From NCBI GenBank assembly GCA_900542005.1, contig UQLW01000044.1, positions 1 to 21,622 on the forward strand: a DNA stretch of 21,622 nucleotides. The letters run 5' to 3'. A program made the translations under genes and the position numbers. This DNA comes from an uncultured Eubacteriales bacterium. GTDB lineage: Bacteria > Bacillota > Clostridia > Christensenellales > UMGS416. The notes beneath the pieces were generated by a model. The model saw nothing but the letters and a program-made list of their open reading frames with translations. It had not been told where the DNA came from and did no database searches. This document shows positions 1 to 7,140 of this stretch, piece after piece (positions within the stretch are counted from its first letter, which is position 1; each line of letters opens with the position of its first letter).

Positions 1-153
1 GCGCCCTCTGACGGAGCGGTAGTCCAGCGCTGGGAAGCCCTCCAGCAGCAAGTGCTCCAGGAGGGGATCGACCAGGTGGAGGCGGCCATGACCCAGCGCT
101 ACCAGGAGGCCCTGGCGCGCTACCAGGCCGCAGGATTCTTCCTGGAGGAATGA
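1..153 (+). CDS. C-terminal fragment of an unidentified protein (possibly an ABC solute-binding protein)
   Basis: The first frame is open from the window edge to a TGA at 151-153 and gives 50 residues, so only the C-terminus is present. The fragment is rich in Gln, Glu and Ala and would form a long amphipathic helix. It ends in AGFFLEE. C-terminal helices of this kind, with a pattern like GIDQVEAAMTQRYQEALA, occur in family 1 extracellular solute-binding proteins of Firmicutes, but I cannot confirm that from 50 residues. No clear U-rich terminator follows. The next feature is the dyad and promoter of the GTPase gene on the same strand. Confidence 0.5.
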   Translation, partial: APSDGAVVQRWEALQQQVLQEGIDQVEAAMTQRYQEALARYQAAGFFLEE

Positions 154-188
154 GAGAAGCCGGCCTGACCTGGCGAGGATAGGCGTAT

Positions 189-225
189 ATGCCGGAGCCC
201 ATGTCGACGGACGGGGCCCCGGCAT
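189..225. promoter_or_regulatory. Imperfect inverted repeat over the GTPase promoter
   Basis: The arms at 189-200 (ATGCCGGAGCCC) and 214-225 (GGGCCCCGGCAT) pair at 11 of 12 positions around a 13-base loop. The loop contains the proposed -35 element of the downstream promoter. No T-run follows the second arm, so it is not a canonical intrinsic terminator for the upstream gene. It could be a regulator binding site or a terminator-like hairpin that overlaps the promoter. Confidence 0.4.
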
Positions 226-233
226 GGTATAAT
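204..233 (+). promoter_or_regulatory. Candidate promoter of the Tet(M)-like GTPase gene
   Basis: A perfect TATAAT lies at 228-233 and a TCGACG at 204-209 (4 of 6 to TTGACA), separated by 18 bases. The start codon is about 33 bases downstream of the -10 box, with an AAGGAAGGG ribosome binding site between them. Confidence 0.5.
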
Positions 234-265
234 GGGCCCAAACGATCCAAAGGAAGGGATGCAAA

Positions 266-2278
266 ATGGGCGGGATATCGGTTTGCGGCCCGGGCGGAAC
301 CGTGTGCATAGGCCTGCTGGCCCATGTAGACGCGGGCAAGACCACGCTGTCGGAGCAGCTGCTGTATCAGGCCCGGGCGCTGCGGACGCCCGGACGGGTG
401 GATGCGGCCAGCGCCTTTTTGGATTATGACCCCATTGAGCGCCAGCGGGGGATTACGATCTTTTCCGGGCTGGCCCGTTTTGAATACGGCGGACGGCACT
501 ATGTGCTGGTCGACACGCCGGGGCATACGGACTTTGCCGCGGAGATGGAGCGGGCCCTGGCCGTGCTGGACGCGGCTGTGGTGGTGGTCAGCGCTGTGGA
601 GGGGGTGCAGGGCCATACGGAGGTGATACTGCGGCTGCTGGAAAGCCGAAGGATCCCGGCGTTTTTCTTTATCAACAAGCTGGACCGGGCCGGAGCCGAT
701 GCTGGGCGGGTGCTTGACCAGCTCAGGCAGCTATGCGGCGGGGAGATCATCGACTTTACAGGGCGGCTTGAGGCGGGCGCAATGACCCCTTCGCTGGCAG
801 AGGAGCTGGCTGCTATGGATGAAACGCTCCTGGAACGATATGTGGACGGGGGCTACGATGGGGCCCTCTGGCAGCGCCGGGCGGCGGAGCTTACAGGGGA
901 AAGACGGCTCCATCCCGCCTTTTGCGGCGCGGCCCTGGAGGGGCGCGGCGTCGGAGCGCTGCTGGAGGGGCTGCATAGGCTGATCGTCACCGGCTATGAG
1001 CGCCGTGCGGGCCTGCCGCTGGCCGCCCGGGTGTATCAGGTGCGCCACGACGCCAAGGGAGGCCGGGTGCTCTTCCTCCGGCTGCTGGCTGGCCGCCTTC
1101 GGGTCAAGGATGAGCTGGCGGGAGATAAGATTGATGAAATACGGCTGTATCATGGGGATAAATACCGGTCAACCGAGGAAGCGGAGGCGGGGGCGCTCTG
1201 CGCTGTGACGGGCATATCCGGGCTGCGGCCGGGGCAGGGTATCGGCCTTGAGGCGCTGCAGGGGGAAGGCGCTTTGCGGCCTGTGATGCAGGCCCGGGTG
1301 CTGTGGACGGACGCGCCCGACCCGCAGGTGCTGGCGGCCTTCCGCCAGCTGGAGGATGAGGATCCTGCGCTTCGGGTGGCTTGGGATGCAGGCCTCCGGC
1401 AGCTGACCTGCCATGTGATGGGGCCCATCCAGCTGGAGGTGCTGCGGCAGCTGATGCTGGACCGCTTTCAGCTGGCGGTGGATTTCGGCCCCTGCCGGGT
1501 TGCCTACCAGGAGACGCTGGCATCGCCGGCTGTGGGCATCGGCCATTATGAGCCGCTGCGCCACTATGCGGAGGTGCATCTTCTGATGGAGCCGGGCCCC
1601 AGGGGTTCGGGCATAACCTTTGAGAGCGCCTGCCCGCTGGACAGCCTGGCGGAGAGCTATCAAAACCTCATCCGCACCCATGTGATGGAAAAGGAGCACC
1701 GGGGCGTGCTGACCGGCGCGCCGCTGGCCGATGTGAAAATTACGCTGCTGGCCGGGCGCGCCCACCTGAAGCATACCGAAGGCGGGGATTTCCGGCAGGC
1801 GGTATACCGGGCGATCCGCCAGGGCCTGGCCGGCGGGGAGAGCCTGCTGCTGGAACCCTATTACGATTATGTGCTGACCGTGCCCTCATCCTGCCAGGGC
1901 CGCATCCTGGCCGACATCCAGCGCATGCAGGGCAGCTTTGCTCCGCCGGAAACCCTGGGCGATAACGTAGTGATCCGGGGGCGGGGGCCGGTGAAGCGCT
2001 TCAGCGGCTACGGCGCCGAGCTGCCGGCCCTTACCCAGGGCAGGGGTTCCATCAGCCTGGTATTCGGCGGCTATGAGGTATGCCGCGATGCGCAGGCGGT
2101 GATTGCCGAGGCCGGATACCGGATGGAGGGGGACCGGGAGAATCCGCCGGATTCGGTGTTCTGCGCCAAGGGGGCCGGCTTTACCGTACCCTGGAGGGAA
2201 GTGCCGCAGTACGCGCATATTGACAGCGGGCAATATGCCGCAGCGCTTAGCAGAGCGGGGATAGATGAAGACCCATAG
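266..2278 (+). CDS. Tet(M)/EF-G-like translational GTPase (ribosomal protection protein family)
   Basis: The 670-residue protein is a translation-factor GTPase of the Tet(M)/Tet(W) superfamily. The GTPase motifs are intact: P-loop AHVDAGKTT (about 19-27), switch I IERQRGITI (57-65), DTPGHTDF (83-90) and NKLD (137-140). EF-G-like domains II to V follow. Classical ribosomal protection proteins bind the ribosome and release tetracycline. The C-terminus here carries an ENPPDSVFC...GAGF motif. I associate that motif with chromosomal Tet(M)-like GTPases of Clostridia whose role is not established, and not with acquired tet genes. The length also exceeds the roughly 639 residues of Tet(M). The start has AAGGAAGGG about 8 bases upstream. 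Family assignment is firm; tetracycline resistance is not shown. Confidence 0.88.
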   Translation: MGGISVCGPGGTVCIGLLAHVDAGKTTLSEQLLYQARALRTPGRVDAASAFLDYDPIERQRGITIFSGLARFEYGGRHYVLVDTPGHTDFAAEMERALAVLDAAVVVVSAVEGVQGHTEVILRLLESRRIPAFFFINKLDRAGADAGRVLDQLRQLCGGEIIDFTGRLEAGAMTPSLAEELAAMDETLLERYVDGGYDGALWQRRAAELTGERRLHPAFCGAALEGRGVGALLEGLHRLIVTGYERRAGLPLAARVYQVRHDAKGGRVLFLRLLAGRLRVKDELAGDKIDEIRLYHGDKYRSTEEAEAGALCAVTGISGLRPGQGIGLEALQGEGALRPVMQARVLWTDAPDPQVLAAFRQLEDEDPALRVAWDAGLRQLTCHVMGPIQLEVLRQLMLDRFQLAVDFGPCRVAYQETLASPAVGIGHYEPLRHYAEVHLLMEPGPRGSGITFESACPLDSLAESYQNLIRTHVMEKEHRGVLTGAPLADVKITLLAGRAHLKHTEGGDFRQAVYRAIRQGLAGGESLLLEPYYDYVLTVPSSCQGRILADIQRMQGSFAPPETLGDNVVIRGRGPVKRFSGYGAELPALTQGRGSISLVFGGYEVCRDAQAVIAEAGYRMEGDRENPPDSVFCAKGAGFTVPWREVPQYAHIDSGQYAAALSRAGIDEDP

Positions 2279-2372
2279 GGAGCCTGTGGGGGCTGCACAA
2301 ACCGCAGGGCCCATGGCGCAAAGCAGGGCGGAGCCTCCCGACGGCTGTGATGGAAGGCGCAATATAGTTAAG

Positions 2373-2401
2373 TGGACAGATCTGCCAAAATAGGTTATCA
2401 T
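2373..2401 (+). promoter_or_regulatory. Candidate promoter of the GyrI-like gene
   Basis: TGGACA at 2373-2378 (5 of 6 to consensus) and TATCAT at 2396-2401 (5 of 6) are separated by exactly 17 bases. They lie 30 bases upstream of the start codon chosen for the next gene. Confidence 0.55.
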
Positions 2402-2431
2402 GATTCCATCCGCTGGAAGGAGGAGAGGCAG

Positions 2432-2971
2432 ATGGCAATTCAGGTGACACGGGTTTATCGGGAGCATTTTCCGGCGCTCCGGCTGATCGGAAAGCGCTAC
2501 ACCAACGATGACCGCGGCGAGGACGGCTTTGGCCGCCAATGGGATGAATGGTGGCAGGAGAACCGCTTTGACCAGCTGATACAGGCAACCGGCGTTGCGC
2601 CCGTTGATCCGGACACGCTGGGGCTCATGACAGCGCGCGGCGATATGACGGGATTTACCTATTGGATCGGCCTGTTTTTCCCTGCGGGGACGGAAGCGCC
2701 GGAGGGGTACGACTATCTGGATCTGCCGGAAAGCGATATTGGCGTGGGATGGATCTATGGGAACCTGGAAAACGGGGAAATTTTCGGCGGCCCGCCCCAC
2801 GAAGCGGTGCTGGGCGAGATCGAGAAGGCCGGGCTCGGCAGCCTCCGCAATGACATTGCGGGCCCGGGCAGCGATACCTATTGCTTTTTTGAACGGTACA
2901 ATTGCCCGCGCTTTACCCAGCCGGACGCGGTGGGCAACGTAACGCTCGACTATGGAAATTACTTAATCTGA
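2432..2971 (+). CDS. GyrI-like / AraC-type effector-binding domain protein
   Basis: This 179-residue soluble protein resembles stand-alone effector-binding domains (GyrI/SbmC or AraC-E-like folds). The pattern is an N-terminal beta-strand with VTRVYREHFPALRLIGKRY, a middle block DMTGFTYWIGLFFP with a typical (Y/W)xG strand, the segment GYDYLDLPESDIGVGWIYG, and a C-terminal YNCPRFTQPD block. The family binds small hydrophobic or amphipathic molecules, either as regulator sensor domains or as detached proteins. No DNA-binding domain is present. I chose the ATG at 2432, which has GGAAGGAGG about 8 bases upstream. An in-frame ATG 60 bases earlier would put the promoter and Shine-Dalgarno sequence inside the gene. 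Ligand unknown. Confidence 0.7.
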   Translation: MAIQVTRVYREHFPALRLIGKRYTNDDRGEDGFGRQWDEWWQENRFDQLIQATGVAPVDPDTLGLMTARGDMTGFTYWIGLFFPAGTEAPEGYDYLDLPESDIGVGWIYGNLENGEIFGGPPHEAVLGEIEKAGLGSLRNDIAGPGSDTYCFFERYNCPRFTQPDAVGNVTLDYGNYLI

Positions 2972-2979
2972 ACCTAAAG

Positions 2980-3021
2980 ACAGGCAAGAGCGCCGCCCCA
3001 TGGGGCGGCGCTCTTGCCTGT
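2980..3021. terminator. 42-bp perfect palindrome between convergent genes (bidirectional terminator)
   Basis: Bases 2980-3000 and 3001-3021 are exact reverse complements, giving two 21-base arms with no spacer. In RNA from either strand this makes a very stable hairpin. It lies 9 bases after the stop of the GyrI-like gene and 12 bases from the stop of the convergent MATE gene. The flanking T-runs are poor on both strands, which is unusual for an intrinsic terminator. Confidence 0.75.
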
Positions 3022-3032
3022 TGTCACTAGGG

Positions 3033-4403
3033 TTATATCGCCGGTTCCGTCCCGGCCTGTGGGGGATAGGCCCGCGTAAGGCGACGGATCACGACAAGAT
3101 AGGCCGGGATGAGGAAAACGCAGGCGAAGATCCAGGCAATGGGATTGGCAAAGCAGATGGCGCCAAAGCCGAAGAGCCCTGCCAGCAGAAAGCCTACCAG
3201 GCCGCGCGCGACCAGCTCAAAGGCGCCGGCGGCCATCGCGGGGACGGAATAACCCAAGCCCTGGATGGAATTGCGCAGGATCAAAAGGGCGCCGAGCATC
3301 GGATAGAACAGCGCGTTCATCCGCAGAAATTGTTGCGTATAGTCCAGGATCATGGTTTCGCTGGCGCTGATAAAGAGCAGCGATATAAAACGGCCGGCAA
3401 AGAAGGAAACAGCCCAGCCCACGAGGCAGCAGACCATGGAGATGATAAGGCTGTTGCGTACGCCGGCCTTCACCCGGTCGATGCGCCCCGCTCCCAGGTT
3501 CTGGCCGCAGAAGGTGGCCATGGTCAGCCCCAGGGTCTCCATGGGCTGCGTGACGATCATCTGCACCTTGCCGCCGGCGGTCACCGCCGCCACAACGCTG
3601 GAGCCCAGGGCGTTGACCGCGCTTTGCAGGATGATGGAACCGATTGCGGTGATGGAAAACTGCAGGGCCATGGGCAGGCCCATATACAGAAGCCTTCCCA
3701 TAATCCGAAGATCGGGCCTGCGCTCATCGCGGGAGGCGGCCAGGATGGGCAGCTTACGGCGCATATAGAGAAAGCAGAGCACGGCGGAAACCGCCTGTGA
3801 GATGACAGTGGCATAGGCGGCGCCGGCCACGCCCCAGGAAAAGCTCAGGATGAAGACAAGATCCAGCACCACGTTCAACAGGCTGGCCAGGATCAGGAAG
3901 TACAGGGGCGTGCGGCTGTCGCCCAGGGCCCGCCAAATGCCGGAAAAGAGGTTATAAAAGAGAATGGAAAACATTCCGCCAAAGATCACGACAATGTAGC
4001 GGTAGGCGTCGTCGATGATATTGGCCGGCGTCTGCATCAGCTCCAGGATGGGGCGCGTCAGCAGCACGGTCAGGACGGTCAGCACCACCGTAATCAAAAA
4101 GGATAGATAATAGGCATTCATGACACAGCGGCGCATCTGTTTATAGTCGCCAGCGCCAAAGGCTTGCGCGACCGGTATGCAAAAGCCGCTGCACATACCC
4201 AGGACAAAGCCGATGACAAGAAAGTTCAGCGAGCCGGTGGCGCCTACCGCAGCCAGCGCATCCACGCCGATACACTGGCCGACGATGATGGTATCCACCA
4301 TGTTATAAAGCTGCTGAAAAAGGTTGCCGATCACAATCGGTATGGAGAAACTGACGATCAGCCTCGTCGGGCTGCCGTAGGTCATATCCTTGACCATTCG
4401 CAT
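3033..4403 (-). CDS. MATE family multidrug/cation antiporter
   Basis: This is a polytopic membrane protein of about 456 residues with the MATE signature. The N-terminus MVKDMTYGSPTRLIVSFSIP is followed by NLFQQLYNMVDTIIVGQ, which is typical of the NorM/DinF-type clostridial branch. About twelve hydrophobic segments are arranged as two homologous bundles. MATE proteins export drugs or metabolites using Na+ or H+ gradients; the substrate cannot be read from the sequence. The frame stays open for 72 more codons upstream, but those overlap the hydrolase gene and two terminator hairpins. I therefore chose the ATG at 4403, which has AAAGG 4 bases upstream. The ATG at 4397 is an equal alternative with a spacing of 10. 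Confidence 0.9.
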   Translation of the reverse strand: MRMVKDMTYGSPTRLIVSFSIPIVIGNLFQQLYNMVDTIIVGQCIGVDALAAVGATGSLNFLVIGFVLGMCSGFCIPVAQAFGAGDYKQMRRCVMNAYYLSFLITVVLTVLTVLLTRPILELMQTPANIIDDAYRYIVVIFGGMFSILFYNLFSGIWRALGDSRTPLYFLILASLLNVVLDLVFILSFSWGVAGAAYATVISQAVSAVLCFLYMRRKLPILAASRDERRPDLRIMGRLLYMGLPMALQFSITAIGSIILQSAVNALGSSVVAAVTAGGKVQMIVTQPMETLGLTMATFCGQNLGAGRIDRVKAGVRNSLIISMVCCLVGWAVSFFAGRFISLLFISASETMILDYTQQFLRMNALFYPMLGALLILRNSIQGLGYSVPAMAAGAFELVARGLVGFLLAGLFGFGAICFANPIAWIFACVFLIPAYLVVIRRLTRAYPPQAGTEPAI

Positions 4404-4415
4404 CACGCCTTTCGC

Positions 4416-4437
4416 AAAAATAGCCCTTGCCAGGGCT
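4416..4437 (-). terminator. Short second terminator-like hairpin just before the MATE start
   Basis: On the minus strand AGCCCT-GGCA-AGGGCT forms a 6-bp stem and is followed by ATTTTT. It ends only about 12 bases before the MATE start codon. It could back up the terminator at 4452-4480 or attenuate the MATE gene. Confidence 0.4.
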
Positions 4438-4451
4438 GGAAGGATACGCAT

Positions 4452-4480
4452 AAAAAGAAGGGGGGAATCCCCCTTTCTTC
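4452..4480 (-). terminator. Intrinsic terminator after the MBL-fold hydrolase gene
   Basis: On the minus strand GAAAGGGGG and CCCCCCTTC form a stem with one mismatch around a tight ATT loop, followed directly by TTTTT. It lies 12 bases past the hydrolase stop codon. Confidence 0.75.
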
Positions 4481-4491
4481 TGCAGGCGGGC

Positions 4492-5100
4492 TTAACGCCG
4501 GGAGGGCTGAAGCTCCAAGGTTTCGCCCGGCGCCAGCAGGATACGGCCCGGGGCATGAAAGGCTTCGGCCATCTCCCGGTCGTAAAGCGCGCCGGGCTTG
4601 ACATGGATCGGGATGGCATGGGTAGCGCCGATGAGCTCCGCGCAGAGGGAGGCTTCCTGGGCGTTCATGTTGAAGATGCCGTCGATGGGCAGCAGGGCAT
4701 AATCCAGCCCCATGCCGCTCAGCTGCGTCCCCATGGCGTCGGTGCGGCTGGTATCGCCGGCGGCATACAGCTTGACGCCGTCAAGCTTGATCACATAGCC
4801 CACGCATGCGGCCCGGTCATGGTTCTGATTATAGGCCGGCACCGCGCTGACCGAAACGCCCTTTGAGAAAAATCGGCGGTATTCGCCGCCCTCCAGCGCC
4901 TGCGCCTGGGTAATCACCGTGACATCCGGCTTTTTTGGCACCTTTGCCAGGTCCGTATGGTCATAGTGGTCGTGGGTGACCAAAATGAGATCGGCCGGCA
5001 GGTCGTATCCCATGCCCGCATAGGGATCCACATAGATCACCGTGCCATCCTCCGCTGTCAGTCGAAAGCTTCCATGCCCCTGATAAAGCAGCTGCGCCAT
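4492..5100 (-). CDS. MBL-fold metal-dependent hydrolase (UlaG/YtnP-like)
   Basis: The 202-residue protein has the metallo-beta-lactamase metal motif THDHYDHTD (HxHxDH, about residues 42-50), a distal AAGDTS aspartate segment (about 114-119) and the C-terminal PIHVKPG histidine (around residue 167). This compact form without extra domains matches the UPF0173/UlaG-like group of cytoplasmic metal-dependent hydrolases. Known members act on lactone or phosphodiester-type substrates, but the substrate here is not determinable. GGGAGG lies about 10 bases before the ATG. It is followed by its own terminator, so it is probably monocistronic. Confidence 0.87.
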   Translation of the reverse strand: MAQLLYQGHGSFRLTAEDGTVIYVDPYAGMGYDLPADLILVTHDHYDHTDLAKVPKKPDVTVITQAQALEGGEYRRFFSKGVSVSAVPAYNQNHDRAACVGYVIKLDGVKLYAAGDTSRTDAMGTQLSGMGLDYALLPIDGIFNMNAQEASLCAELIGATHAIPIHVKPGALYDREMAEAFHAPGRILLAPGETLELQPSRR

Positions 5101-5134
5101 CTTGGATTGCCCTCCCTGTTCCTATTCCCTGCAT

Positions 5135-5163
5135 ACTATACCGCAACGGAGGAAATTTGAAAA
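5135..5163 (-). promoter_or_regulatory. Candidate promoter of the MBL-fold hydrolase gene
   Basis: On the minus strand TATAGT (5140-5135) is preceded at 17 bases by TTTTCA (5163-5158). It is 35 bases upstream of the hydrolase start codon, in the 139-base gap after the ABC operon. Confidence 0.45.
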
Positions 5164-5239
5164 GCCGGTATTTTACATGATTTATCCCTGCGGTTTTCGC
5201 TTGATACGGAAAAATGACGGAGCGGCGCGGATTGCGGGA

Positions 5240-7138
5240 CTATACCGGAGCAGGCGGCGCTTGAGGCTCCGAGACGGAAGACCTGCCGGATGCATCGGTC
5301 TCACGGTAGTATTGGGCTTGCGCCTGCCAAAGCTCGGCATATTTGCCGCCGCATCTGGACAGCAGGGTCTCGTGCGTCCCATATTCTACCAAACGCCCCT
5401 GATCAAATACGGCAATTTCATCGCAAAATCGGCAGGAGGCCAGCCGGTGCGAGATGAAGATGGCGCTGCGCTGCCCGGTGATATCCTGGAGGCGGGTGTA
5501 GATCTCATGCTCAGCAACAGGATCCAACGCGGCGGTTGGCTCGTCCAGCACAAGGAAGGGGGCCCCCTTATAAAGGGCGCGGGCCAGGGCGATGAGCTGG
5601 GCCTCGCCGCCGGAAGGCTCGATTCCCTGGGGATCATAGCTTTTGTACAGCATGGTGTCCAGCTGCTGCGGCAGGGAGGCTAACCTGGGGCCGAAGCCCA
5701 CGCGGGCCAGCGTTTCCCGGATGCGGGCCTCGTCATAGGGCCGCCCCGCGGCTACATTTTCGCCAAGGGGAAGGGAGAAAAGTGAAAAATCTTGAAAGAC
5801 GACAGAAAAAAGATCCATATATTGATCGTACCGGTACTTGCGGATATCGATCCCGTTGAGGGTAATCGTCCCTTCGCTCGGGTCATAGAGGCGGCAGAGC
5901 AGCTTGATCAAGGTCGTCTTTCCGGACCCATTGGGGCCAACCACCGCCAGACGCCGACCGCAGTGCAGCTCAAGCGATACGTCCTTGAGGGCGTATTCGG
6001 AGGCGCCGGGATACCGGAAGCTGACATGGTGGAAGGTGAATACATAGTCGTTGTCGTCGCGCTTTTCCGTGGTCAGCGCGCCCTGGTATTTGGGGTTGGG
6101 CAGATCCAGAAGGGTAAAGAGCGGGGTTAGGTACTGGCTGTTCTCCCAGAGCTCCCGCAGCTGCGCCGCTCCGCGGGTTAGGCCGTTAAGCAGCTGATTA
6201 AGGGCCCCGGCATACTGGATGACGCTGCCTGCGGGGCAGGCGCCGCCCAAGGCGCGCAGGCCCACGAAGAGATAGACCAGGCCGGTAATTGAAGCCTGGG
6301 CGGCCTCCTCAAGGCCCTTGCCAAGATAATGCAGCCGCCGGTGCCCCCGCATTCTGGAAAAGAAGAGGTTCACCCGCAGCATATCCAGAATTGCGTTGGC
6401 CTGGCGGTAGATGCGGATATCCTTCCCGGCCTGGCCCGGCTGCATATATGCTTCATAGTAGTCACGATAATAACCGGGATCAGGCCGGTTTTCTATTTGA
6501 CGAAGGAACCGGTTGTCGATCCGGTTGGAAACCGACAGCGCGCCTGCCACGATGAGGATGATCATGAGAAGAAACAGAGCGGTTCCTCCGCCTCCCATCA
6601 GCCAGCCTTGAGAGGACGCCGGCAGGATAAACAGCCCTGCCAGCAGCACGGCGGAAATGATACAGCTGAAGGCCGATTGCGCGATGCCGCCCAACAGCTC
6701 AAAGAGAAGGTATACGCCGCCTCCCCGCGTCTTGGCGTAGAGGGCGATCCTGTCCAGCAGGCCAGTGATCTGGGGATCCTCGGTATAGCTGTAGTCCATC
6801 GAGGAATATTGGCGGGCTGTGATCCAATAGGTCATGGCCAGCGCGTGCTGCATGGAGGCGTTCAGCTGGCGTGTCATCAGGGCCTGCAGGATAGCGATAA
6901 GGAAGGAGGAGCCGATGGCCATCGCCACATAAGAAGCCAGGGCGGCTGGGTCGCGGGCTCCGGAAAGCTCATTGAGAATCAGGGCGGAGAGCCGCAGGGC
7001 GATGAGCGGGCCGGCTGCCGTGACCAAGGACTGCAGGAGCGTAAAGGGGATAAAGCCCCGGTCCAATTGAGCCAGCAATTTGTAGCCGCGCAGCGTCATA
7101 CGCCAGCCGCTGCGCATACGGTTCAGACGGTTACCCAT
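5240..7138 (-). CDS. ABC exporter, fused permease-ATPase (second half of a heterodimer)
   Basis: This 632-residue half-transporter has an N-terminal six-helix membrane domain (about 30-320) and a C-terminal ATPase domain. In the ATPase, Walker A is GPNGSGKTT (about 401-409), the Q-loop is VVFQD, Walker B is LVLDEP (about 529-534) and the H-loop is ISHRLA. The signature motif is degenerate, reading PSGGE in place of LSGGQ. The partner gene immediately upstream has a canonical signature. In heterodimeric ABC exporters the two ATPases form unequal sites, which fits this pair. The start is set at the ATG at 7138 because AGGAGG lies 7 bases before it. The ATG at 7144 overlaps the upstream stop as ATGA but leaves only 1 base after AGGAGG. 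Substrate unknown. Confidence 0.9.
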   Translation of the reverse strand: MGNRLNRMRSGWRMTLRGYKLLAQLDRGFIPFTLLQSLVTAAGPLIALRLSALILNELSGARDPAALASYVAMAIGSSFLIAILQALMTRQLNASMQHALAMTYWITARQYSSMDYSYTEDPQITGLLDRIALYAKTRGGGVYLLFELLGGIAQSAFSCIISAVLLAGLFILPASSQGWLMGGGGTALFLLMIILIVAGALSVSNRIDNRFLRQIENRPDPGYYRDYYEAYMQPGQAGKDIRIYRQANAILDMLRVNLFFSRMRGHRRLHYLGKGLEEAAQASITGLVYLFVGLRALGGACPAGSVIQYAGALNQLLNGLTRGAAQLRELWENSQYLTPLFTLLDLPNPKYQGALTTEKRDDNDYVFTFHHVSFRYPGASEYALKDVSLELHCGRRLAVVGPNGSGKTTLIKLLCRLYDPSEGTITLNGIDIRKYRYDQYMDLFSVVFQDFSLFSLPLGENVAAGRPYDEARIRETLARVGFGPRLASLPQQLDTMLYKSYDPQGIEPSGGEAQLIALARALYKGAPFLVLDEPTAALDPVAEHEIYTRLQDITGQRSAIFISHRLASCRFCDEIAVFDQGRLVEYGTHETLLSRCGGKYAELWQAQAQYYRETDASGRSSVSEPQAPPAPV

Positions 7139-7140
7139 GC

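Noticed and set aside
1886..2800. A 304-codon open frame on the minus strand across the GTPase end and the GyrI-like gene
   Set aside because: It spans two well-supported genes and a promoter, has no family features and no good ribosome binding site.
3000..3800. A 266-codon open frame on the plus strand opposite the MATE gene
   Set aside because: Its predicted protein is low-complexity Gly/Gln/His/Asp-rich, a typical mirror of GC-rich membrane-protein codons, and it lies wholly antisense to a well-supported gene.
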